DNA of 64,000 bases. Source: Dactylorhiza incarnata. Lineage: Eukaryota; Streptophyta; Magnoliopsida; Asparagales; Orchidaceae. Each line of letters begins with the position of its first letter. The first letter of the stretch is position 1. Location of the stretch: the NCBI GenBank assembly GCA_033032865.1, contig JAWHQI010000121.1:2108001-2172000 (forward strand), given 5' to 3'. The notes under the pieces were generated by a model. That model was not told the origin of the DNA and made no database searches. It saw only the letters and a list, made by a program, of their open reading frames with translations. Positions 56,411-64,000 of the stretch are shown here, piece after piece. A program made the position numbers and the translations under genes.

Positions 56411-57184
56411 AGGGTTGTTACAATAGGTAAGCCGGTCGATGTTCCTCCGGAGGTGCTCGACCTCGAAGCTCGCACCCTGAAGATAGCTATGAAATGTTGC
56501 TGCCTCCCCACCAAAGCGAGGGGCCTTGCAGGCCTTCTCAGACCTCTGGACGAGTGAGAAGGGGATGTCACCAAACTCACCTCGAACAAACACGAATGTG
56601 TCGTTCCAGTGATGCACTTTGTTGGAGGTCTCGCACACCTTCACATGCGTGTCGGTCAGAAAACATACCCCGTCAGTGGTCTCCCGGAAGACGAACACTT
56701 TGCGGAACACGATTAGGTCAAACTCGACCCTTTCCACTCGCAGGTAGCAGACATAGGTCGTTAACATCGAGATCGCATTCGAGTTGACCTGAGCAGGGAC
56801 TACGCTAAAAGTAGTTCAAGAACTCTTTCCCCTCAGGCCATAGGGGAAGCCGTAGATCAGCTTCGAAGTGGGAAAGCAGAAAGGCAAGCCATTCCTCATA
56901 GAAAGAGTTAATGGCCTCGCCTGGCGATGGACGTCGAGACGTCCACCCCTCAGGAAGATAGGAGCTCTTGAATGCCAAGAACTCCTCTTTAGATACCTTC
57001 CCTTCAGGGAAGGAGTGTTCGGAAAAATTAGGCGCGCTTTGCTCTCGGCCATTTCTAGCGACAGGAGGACGGTTAGGGGCCATCTCGCAGGACAAGGATG
57101 GAGGAATAGAGCCGGCCTCAAAGGGAATACAAGGCAAGAGAGGGGGGCGAATGTGATGGTGAAGGGGAAGAAGAGGGTGGGGGG

Positions 57185-57194
57185 ATATTTATAG
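57185..57194 (-). promoter_or_regulatory. TATA box of antisense gene 1
   Basis: Minus-strand CTATAAATAT followed by CCCCCC, about 100 bases before ATG 57083. The sequence resembles the LTR TATA region (CTATAAATAG, then ACCCCC), and a hairpin array lies just upstream as in the LTR. Confidence 0.6.
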
Positions 57195-57205
57195 GGGGAT
57201 TAAAA

Positions 57206-57385
57206 GTGGGTGAGTGGATCACGGGGTCCACTCGCCCGGGGCATGGGCGAGTGGACCATAAGGTCCACTCGCCCGATGCATGGGAGTGGTCCTCATGGAC
57301 CACTCGCTCGGCAGAGGTGGGTGGATCCCATGGTCTGCTCGCTTGGTACAGGGGTGTGGACCTCGAGGTCCATTCACCCATGTTT
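57206..57385. repeat. Hairpin array upstream of antisense gene 1
   Basis: Five hairpins of the LTR type (GAGTGGACC...GGTCCACTC, some degenerate such as GAGTGGTCC with GGACCACTC) lie directly upstream of the antisense TATA box. They are the same motif as in both LTRs, but this is not an LTR copy because the flanking sequence differs. Confidence 0.78.
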
Positions 57386-57673
57386 CCCCCTGACCCCTCT
57401 CCTCCACCTCACCCTGAAGACACCCATCTAAGGCCTCTACCCCTCGTCCTCTGATAAAATACCCCGACATCATGTTGCTTACCCTGGCATTTAATTATCA
57501 AATACGCAACGACCTGCGAAGCACAGATGAACGAAAGCAACGAAACACCATAGCAGAAGCAGAGCAAGGTAAAAGCATCTGATCGCAAGGTGGACTGAAC
57601 CACCACGCGAAGCTAAGCCTTATTATTACATAGCAAATAAAAGATCACAAATAAAAGCCGATCAGCGCGGTGT

Positions 57674-58637
57674 CTATTTCCAGAAGCCTTGGTCCCGGGT
57701 GTAGGACATCATCCCGTGCATAGATCCAATGCATTCCTTCGTTGAAGCAACCTCCTCACTCACGGTGCGTACGGTAGCCTCCACCCGATGTAAGTGGTCT
57801 ACGATCGGCGCTGCCATGCCTCCGGATACAAGCCAGACCTCCTCCTTGAGTAGATTAAGTTTGTTTTCCAGCCTCTCCATCTGCCGCTCCAGCGCGCAGA
57901 CACAGGCAAGGGGGTCAGGTCCGACCGACCATCTCCCCTCTCGCAGCTCGAGAAGAAAGGCCTCCTGCCTCCGCACCGTGTCAGCCAGGTGATCCAGGCG
58001 CTCGAGGACGTTAGGTTGGTCCTCGGCAGGCTCCTCAACCGTAGTGGGGGAGAGGAGAGGTGGGGAGACCTCCCTCCGACTTGACTGGCCCATCGAGGTC
58101 TTGTCCTCTCCTGCAAAAGTATAGCTTTAGATACTGAAGCACTCGACCCAATAAGGGCTCTCACAGCAGCATTACCTTGTGAATCATCAATTCCTTGGCT
58201 TTTCGAGGAAGGGTTGTCATGGGCAGTTGAGAGGGCGGCAGGATCCTGAACGTGAATGACAGGGCTTGCTTGAACGCCCACGCCTGTCGTTTCCCTCACA
58301 CTCCGGGTTCCCTCGGGGTGGTTTGAAATAAGCTGTAAGCATTCAAGAAACATATCTCAGTTAGCACGGTGCAACCGCGAGATGGAAGCAGAGGTAAGGA
58401 ATGAATCGATACCATGTCTAGTTCCAGATCCCGGACAAAGTCGATCATCCCGTGGGAGGATGACGACCCCACCTCTTTCACCAGGTCGGGTCGGAGTTTC
58501 TTTCGCGGTGATCGCACCGCCGACCGAGTAGGTGAGAGCGAAGGACCACTAACCAGGGCCCTGAGCTCTGCCAGGTCATTCCGGTCCCTCCCAACAAGAG
58601 CTTTGAAACGAGCTCTGAAGTCTCGAGGAGGGTCCAT
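57674..58637 (-). CDS. Antisense gene 2 of the Tat-type element, three exons, 272 aa
   Basis: Exon 1 is 58637-58413 (75 codons, from ATG, MDPPRDFRARFKALVGRDRN). Exon 2 is 58332-58176. Exon 3 is 58110-57674, ending at a TAG. Introns of 80 and 65 bases have consensus sites: ATG|GTATCG with CTTACAG|C (preceded by a CTAAC branch-like site), and CAAG|GTAATG with TTGCAG|G. Both junctions keep the frame, in phase 0 and phase 1. The protein is Ser/Arg-rich at the N-terminus and has a long coiled coil at the C-terminus (LERLDHLADTVRRQEAFLLE, LERQMERLENKLNLLKEEVW). I do not recognise its family. It is fully open in this copy and sits about 190 bp from the 3' LTR, on the opposite strand. The second intron is short for a plant. 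Confidence 0.68.
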
Positions 58638-58706
58638 CTTACTCAAAGGGAGGGGGGAAGGGAGAGCCCTCAGGGATGGTGCTCTCCTCACCTCCCCCTT
58701 TGGGGG

Positions 58707-58716
58707 ATTTTTATAG
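58707..58716 (-). promoter_or_regulatory. TATA box of antisense gene 2
   Basis: Minus-strand CTATAAAAAT, 70 bases before ATG 58637 and about 110 bases from the edge of the 3' LTR, whose hairpin array could serve as upstream sequence. Confidence 0.55.
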
Positions 58717-58827
58717 CCGCCCAGCGGGGCCCTCAACAGATTCCCCCAAGACCCCACTTGACTCGTCAAATAGGTGGGTTTGACTTTCTTTCTGAGCATG
58801 AAACAAGCTCGAAAAGAGCGGGAATTG

Positions 58828-59718
58828 TGTACAACTCTCATATTTTCTGAGTCAGTGTGACCCGATGCAGGAGAGGTCGTGATAGGGAGAGTGGTCATTG
58901 CGCAGCAGACCGAACCGTCAGAGGTCGTCAAGACCAAAAAGAGAAGGCCCCCGGGGGGGGGGGGGGCAGACCTCCTTGGACGAGTGGACCTTGGGTCCAC
59001 TCACCCAAGGCCCCAGGCGAGTGGAGCCTTGGTCCACTCGCCCAAGGACCCGGGCGAGTGGACCCTTGATCCACTCGCCCGAGTGGGGGGGGGGGGGGGG
59101 AGTGGACCATGTGGTCCATTCGCCACATGCAGCTGGGCGAGTGGACCAAGGGTCCACTCGCCAGGTGGGTTGAGTGGACTGTAAGGTCCACTCGCCCAGT
59201 CATGGCGGTGGACCTCGGTCCACTCGTTCGAACCCCGACAAGGGGGAGTGGACATCTCTTCCTCCACTCGCCCCTCCTCTTGTTTTGATTGTTCAGGTTC
59301 GTGGTTGAGCTGCGGATAGCAGAATTTTGGCTATCCGCAGCCCATGTTAGGGAAGTCTATAAATAGACCCCCATGAGCACCTTGGGAAGGGATGTTGGTA
59401 CCCTCTCCCTCGCGTGTGTATTGTGAGCAAGCACTACCCCCTCCCTCTATCAGTAAAGGTTGACGGTGAGGTGGTCCTTAGTGCCCTCCAAGGTGCCCAG
59501 GCTCAGCATTGGCTTGGGAGGGGAAGCTCTCGTTGAACTTCTGGGTGTGTGGTGGGACCTCCTTCCTGAAGCTTAATGGGTTCGTTTCTAGATTCAAGTG
59601 TTCTTCAAGGGCAAGGTCTTTCGGCTCTAAGCAACTGGCCAAGGGTTCTAGCTTGGGTCAAGTAAGGGTTAGTTGCATCCCCCTTGCGAACGTCGAGACC
59701 AGTTCTCTGGTTTCAACA
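58828..59718 (+). repeat. 3' LTR of the Tat-type element (891 bp)
   Basis: It opens TGTACAACTCTCATA and closes TCTCTGGTTTCAACA. Same order as the 5' LTR: shorter G tract (58953-58967), hairpin array (58980-59240), TGCGGATAGC hairpin (59310-59338), then a TATA box at 59357. TSD CCACT follows. Confidence 0.92.
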
Positions 59719-60092
59719 CCACTGACAATAATGTCAATTTGGAATTTAATTCTCATTGTTGTTATGTCAAGAATATGCAGGGCCAAATTCTACTCCATGG
59801 AACACTTGATCGTGGTCTCTGTCGTCTTCCCAACACCTTCAAAACTTCATCTTCCATCAATCATTTCGCCTGCTTCGATGAGAGCACATCCCTTCAAGGT
59901 TGGCACAACCGTCTTGGTCATCCAAATGATAAGATCGTCCGCAAACTCGTCTCCACTTTTCAATTACCTATTTTTGCTAGCAAAGAACTATCCATGTGTG
60001 GCCCATGCCAACTTGGAAAAAGTCATAGATCATAGTAAATTTATCTGCGTATATTTTATCGCTGCACGGAATCAAGTTTTTGAACTACTTCG
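59719..60092 (+). pseudogene. Old copia element X, right part (GAG-pre-integrase)
   Basis: The frame picks up exactly at the TSD (TTDNNVNLEFNSHCCYVKNM) and continues through GQILLHGTLDRGLCRLP and GWHNRLGHPNDKIVRKLVST to CGPCQLGKSHRS. This is the segment between protease and integrase core. It then fades out, and element D begins at 60093. Confidence 0.82.
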
Positions 60093-60612
60093 TGTTGAAT
60101 TTTTGAAGTGAAGTGGAGGAGACCGGGCGGTCTGATTTGGGAGACCGCGGAGACCGCGCGGCTTGTGCATGTTATCTGCCGGTCTGGCTCTGCCGGTTTG
60201 TTCAGGCGGTCTGCTGGTTGTTCCGGTTTGTTCTTTGTAGCTGCGGTCTGTTCCCGAGCTGGTGTGCTGGTTGGCTTGTCTTCTTGTTGGAAGACCGGGC
60301 GGTCTGTTCCTATGTGTGACCGCCTGTCCGGGCGGTTTGTGCTTGGCGATCTGGCGACTTGTTCTAAGTCGGCCAGATGGTTCCTGGATTGCTCCTGGTG
60401 GTCTAAGGAAGGAGTACCTTTCTGACCGCGCGACTTGTGTGCGGTCTCGTGTTCGCGCGACCTGTGCGCGATCTTGTCTGCTGATCTACGTCTTAGTCAG
60501 ATGATCGTCCAAGAGGTCTAATCGCGTGGTCTGTCTTATGTGACCGCTGGCGATCTGACGGGTGGTGATTGTATCTCTCCTGTGCGGTGACGACATCCGT
60601 CTACCCGCCTAT
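60093..60612 (+). repeat. Truncated 5' LTR (U3 only) of element D
   Basis: About 520 bp with the same GCGGTCTG/AGACCGC motif style as the C LTR but strongly diverged from it. At CCGCCTATAATAAGCAG the LTR jumps into leader sequence that in C lies 29 bases after the LTR (GGATAAGCAGTGATC at about 51083). R, U5 and the primer binding site are therefore deleted; ATA at the joint is the only homology. Confidence 0.82.
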
Positions 60613-60674
60613 AATAAGCAGTGATCAACTTGAGTTGCCATCATCTTTGTGAAGAAGAGACCACTTAGATTGCC

Positions 60675-63600
60675 ATGGAAGGCGGATTCGCAAGAGGGCT
60701 TGGTATTGAACTCCTTACATCGACAAATTACAAGAAATGGAGGTCATCTATGAAGAGTTATTTACTTGGTGAGGATCTTTGGGAGATAGTTGGAGGAGAA
60801 GACACACAAGAGGTGTTTCTAGCAGGAGATAATATGGCAGAGGTGAGACTTTGGAGGAGGACGAATGCTAAGGCAGAGTTCACTCTCAAGAGGGCTATCT
60901 CACCGGAGCTGTTTGATCACATCATCGGATGTAAATCTGCTGCTGAAATTTGGACGTCTTTGGACGGGCTGTTCAATAAGAAGAATGTAGCTCGGCTACA
61001 GTTTCTTGAAAATGAGTTGGCAAAGGCCTCTCAAGGCGATCTTTCTATTTCTACCTTCTTTCTCAAGATGAAGAACCTCACAGCAGAGATTTCTGCATTG
61101 GACCCTGATGAGCCCATCTCGGAGGCAAAGCTGAAGAGGCATATCATCCGCGGGTTGCGGAAGGAGTATCTTGCCTTTGTGACTTCAGTTCAAGGTTGGG
61201 CAAATCAACCATCTCTGTTGGAGCTGGAAAACTTACTTGCTTCGCAAGAAAGTTTGGCAAGACAGATGGCGGGGACTTCTATCTCTGGGGGAGATAGTGA
61301 TGTGTTGTTCTCTGGGAAGAAGAAGAAGAAGTGGGAGAAGAAGAAGCCGGGTTATGATGGACCCTCTACTTTAGGTCAGCAGGATAGAGGTTATACTCCT
61401 AAGTCTGATGGTAAGAAGAAGGGAGATGGACCAAGGTGCTTCAGGTGCAATAAGACCGACCACTTCAAGAAGGATTGCCGGGTTAATCTTCAGTCGGGAC
61501 ATGTAGCAGAGAAGGAGAAGCCAAAGTCTGATGAAGCTGGATGGGGAGGAGCCTTTGCGGCTAATATGATGGCGATGCCCATTAAGGCCTTGGCTGCCAT
61601 CAACTTCGAAGAGGATTGGATTGTTGATTCAGGGTGTGGACATCATCTCACCGGGGATGAATCAAAGTTCTCTTCTTTGGCGCCTTACTCAGGTAACGAT
61701 GTTATCATTACGGCTGATAATTCTGTTCATGCTGTCGAACAAGAAGGTGTTGTCTCCCTGAGCAGTGATAAGGGTCCACTCACCTTGAGGAGTGTTTATC
61801 ACGTGTCTGGTATGAGGAAGAATCTCTTCTCTGTGACCAATGCGGTCAATGCCGGTTATCACGTTCTGTTTGGCCCAACAGAAGTGAAGTTTCTTAAAAC
61901 TCAACTGGAGATAAGGGGAGATGTTATCCATGTTGGAAAGAGGGTGAAGGACTTGTTCGTGTTATCGACAAGCACTTATGTTGATAAGATGAAGACCAAC
62001 GATAGCGCGGCTATCTGGCATGAAAGGTTGGGGCATGTTGGCATTGACAAATTGAAGGCTATGGCGGTAAGGGGCCTTGTCAAGGGCTTGCCTAACTTGT
62101 CCTCTTATGGAGATGGTCATGTTTGTGCGGGTTGTCAGTTTGGTAAGTCTCATCGACTTCCATTTGATAAATCGCAAACAAGATGCAAAGCGCTGTTGGA
62201 GTGCATTCACGGTGATTTGATGGGACCAATTGCCACCCCAAGCCTTGGAGGCAATAGATATATGTTGGTGTTGATTGATGATTACACCAGATATGTCTGG
62301 GTGTATTACTTAAAAGAGAAGTCAGAAGCCTTTGCGAAATTTGTGGAGTTCAAGGAGCTGGTGGAAGGTCGGTTAGGCCTGCGGGTGAAAAAATTGAGAA
62401 CTGACAATGGTGGGGAGTTCACCTCTGGTGAGTTTTCTAGTTTTTGCAGGAAACACGACGTTCGGAGAGAGCTCACTTGTGCCCATACTCCACAGCAGAA
62501 TGGCGTTGCGGAGAGGAAGATCCGTCATCTGACGGAAACCTGCAAATGCTGACTTCATGCCAAGAGTATCCCAAAGTCCTTTTGGGCGGAGGGAATGTCT
62601 TATGCGGCTTATGTCATCAACAGAATGCCTCTAAGTCCTATCAACATGAAGACCCCTCACAAACTGATGTTCAAGGAGAAATCGAGTGTTGCTCACCTTC
62701 GGGTGTTCGGATCAACCTGTTATGTGCATATTCCTGATGCTCTTCGGACAAAGCTAGCTAGTCTTTGTTGGATATGATGAGCGGAAGAAAGGATGGAGGT
62801 GTATGGATCCTGAGACATGGAGATCAGTGGTATCTCGGGATGTGGTGTTCGATGAAGTGACTTCCTACAAGGGGAGTTCAGGAGTTGAACTACCGGAGAG
62901 CAGGGTTGATGAAGCAGAGAAAGCTGCAGGAAGTCTTCAAGTAGAGTTGCCTGTTTCACCAGGAGCTCCAGCTGTGTCAAGCTCTGAGATGGAGGCTTCA
63001 GGTTCTGGAAGAAGGGGAGTGATGCTCCAAGTTCATCTGGAAGAGGAGCTTGCACAGAAGAAGCAGTTGAGGAGGTGGTTAGTCAGGTGCAACCTCTTAG
63101 GAGGTCGAAGAGGACTATCAAGCCACCAGATCGATACACAGGAGGAAACATGGTGAGCTTCGTCTCATGTTTCTTCGCTGGACCCCTGGATGAGAGGGAG
63201 CCGTCGAGCTTTGAGAAAGCCAAAGGCGTGAATCAGTGGGATATTGCTATGCAAGAAGAGATGGATGCTCTCAAGAAGAATGAGACTTGGTCTCTAGTGC
63301 CCAGGCCTAAGGGCATTACCCCTGTAACATGCAAATGGGTTTACAAGCTCAAAAAGAAAGTTGATGGCACGATTGAGCGATACAAGGCTCGCCTTGTAGC
63401 TCGCGGGTTCTCACAACAGTATGGTGAAGACTATGTTATTGCTTTGGCGGCATTTTGTGGATGGGAGATTTGGCAGCTCGACGTTAAGAATGCTTTCTTA
63501 TACGAAGAGATTGGCAATGATATCTTCATGATCCAGCCGCCGGGTTTCATTTCAGAGGATCGTCCGGACTACGTCTGCAAGTTGAAGAAGGCCCTATATG

Positions 63601-64000
63601 GTTTGAAGCAAGCGCCTCGGGCATGGTATGGGAAGATCGCGGAGTATCTTCTATTCTGCGGATTCTTTGCTTCAGATTCTGATTCTAGCTTGTTCGTCAA
63701 GAAGGAGGGGGCGCTTCGGGTTATTGTGCTGTTGTATGTGGATGACATGATTGTCACCGGGAACTCAAAGGAGGCGGTAGCAAGGCTGAGAGCCGAGCTT
63801 GCTACCAGGTTCGAGATGAAGGATCTGGGGGAGCTTCACCATTTCCTTGGACTCGAGGTCCAGAGGCAGGAGAGTGGAGTGCTCGTTTCTCAGGAAGGAT
63901 ATGCAGAGCATATCGTTCAACGGTTTGGCATGGAAGAAGGGAAGAGCAGCTCTATACCTCTAGAACAACATCATAAACTTCGGAAGGATGAGGGAAGAGT
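60675..64000 (+). pseudogene. gag-pol: gag-pol polyprotein of copia element D, broken
   Basis: The frame is open from ATG 60675 through gag (zinc knuckle CFRCNKTDHFKKDC), protease (WIVDSGCGHHLTGD) and integrase up to TPQQNGVAERKIRHLTETCK. There TGG has become TGA (62550-62552). A 17-base deletion between two CTAG copies near 62756 shifts the frame. An in-frame 45-base deletion at 63434 removes 15 residues of the conserved RT block that in C reads DETFSPVAKMTSVRF. RT continues with QLDVKNAFLYEEI and LLYVDDMIVTG to the window end. Confidence 0.93.

Larger units (their letters stand above)
49139..56422. mobile_element. Double-palindrome element, split by copia C
   Basis: TSD ATAGG lies at 49134-49138 and 56423-56427. 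The element consists of unit 1 (49139-49463), a 19 bp spacer TAAAAAAAGTGCACTTTTT, and unit 2 (49483-49873 plus 56416-56422). Each unit starts TGTAACAGCCCTGGCCC, ends in the inverted form, and folds on itself almost completely (arms of about 100 bp in unit 1 and 175 bp in unit 2). The spacer is palindromic too. There is no coding capacity. TG...CA ends and a 5 bp TSD are LTR-like, but the inverted structure is that of a foldback element or MITE. Its class is uncertain. Confidence 0.78.
48002..57083 (-). pseudogene. Antisense gene 1 of the Tat-type element (gypsy-type transposase-like)
   Basis: The gene reads leftward from ATG 57083 (MAPNRPPVARNGREQ). The first part (WLAFLLSHFEADLRLPLWPE, EFLNYF, AISMLTTYVCYLRVERVEFD, HWNDTFVFVRGEFG) resembles the plant 'putative gypsy type transposon' domain (Transposase_28 in Pfam). 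A one-base insertion near 56812 shifts the frame. The frame then crosses the insertion at 56422/49139 exactly, to a GT-AG intron at 49117-49034, into EEDAAACASALKVPVPRQRR. Further stops and shifts occur (TAG at 48819, a shift near 48.63 kb). The coiled-coil end (TARRGLSLSKKLRQADASSQ; last exon DLRAQLAEAQRQLQEGER) stops at 48002. The function of such proteins is unknown. This copy is broken. Confidence 0.72.
36810..59718 (+). mobile_element. Tat-type Ty3/gypsy element: gag and antisense genes, no pol
   Basis: The 5' LTR (36810-37752) and 3' LTR (58828-59718) share their whole layout. The 5 bp TSD CCACT lies at 36805-36809 and 59719-59723, inside copia element X. After removing nested insertions the element is about 7.7 kb. 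It has a gypsy gag on the plus strand, a tandem array, and two antisense genes on the minus strand, but no protease, RT or integrase. Antisense genes between pol and the 3' LTR, one resembling the gypsy-type transposase family, are known from Tat-lineage elements (for example RIRE2 and Grande types). The assignment to Tat rests on that. It must have depended on an autonomous partner. Confidence 0.85.
60093..64000 (+). mobile_element. Ty1/copia element D (relative of C), cut by window end
   Basis: It begins TGTTGAATTTTTGAAGTG, clearly the LTR start of the C family, and proceeds through a gag-pol closely similar to C. The LTR breaks off after its TATA region at about 60612 and joins directly to leader sequence. 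The 3' part lies beyond the window. The TSD is unknown. Confidence 0.9.

Noticed and set aside
57118..57473. Open frames rich in GEWT/STRP-type repeats near 57.2 kb.
   Set aside because: They are translations of the hairpin array; the same peptides appear wherever the array occurs.

Overview
This window looks like nuclear DNA of a flowering plant. It has plant Ty1/copia and Ty3/gypsy retrotransposons, a plant Helitron, an Au-like SINE, Tourist- and hAT-like non-autonomous elements, and one host gene with a GT-AG intron. Nothing in it fixes the species; an angiosperm is secure, a non-grass monocot or basal lineage is only a guess. All calls were read by eye from the sequence. LTR ends, target-site duplications (TSDs) and splice sites were checked base by base; family names come from motif recognition, not from a search.

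Layout. 1-3217: 5' half of a copia element on the minus strand (A), cut by the window edge. 4214-8329: a gag-less copia element (E) with TSD AGTAT. 9075-13772: a 4.7 kb solo LTR with TSD CAAAA. 14415-19350: an eroded Helitron Rep gene (minus), broken by a 665 bp hAT-like element. 19351-21486: the 3' half of a copia element (B), whose LTR was caught up in a 1.02 kb tandem duplication (21321-23362). 23659-23842: a SINE with a perfect 16 bp TSD. 24489-34795: the single host gene, a plastid-type tyrosine/tryptophan permease on the minus strand with two exons and an 8.7 kb intron. The intron holds a Mutator-like MITE, a second hAT-like element and a very young copia element (F) that lacks gag.

35290-64000 is a nest. 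An old copia remnant (X; 35.3-36.8 kb and 59.7-60.1 kb) was split by a gypsy element of Tat type (36810-59718, TSD CCACT). That element has gag and antisense genes but no pol. Its gag was split by a gag-only Sirevirus-like element (38141-46020, TSD GTCCC). Its first antisense gene was split by a double-palindrome element (49139-56422, TSD ATAGG), which was itself split by a full-length copia element (C; 49874-56410, TSD AGGGT). A relative of C (D; 60093 to the window end) entered the right part of X. The broken reading frames of the gypsy gag, the antisense gene and the Helitron all continue in frame across their insertions, so the order of events is well supported.

The most unusual material is in the gypsy element. 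It has a three-exon antisense gene beside the 3' LTR, a second spliced antisense gene resembling the 'putative gypsy-type transposon' family, and an array of short hairpins shared by the LTR promoter and the apparent promoter of an antisense gene.
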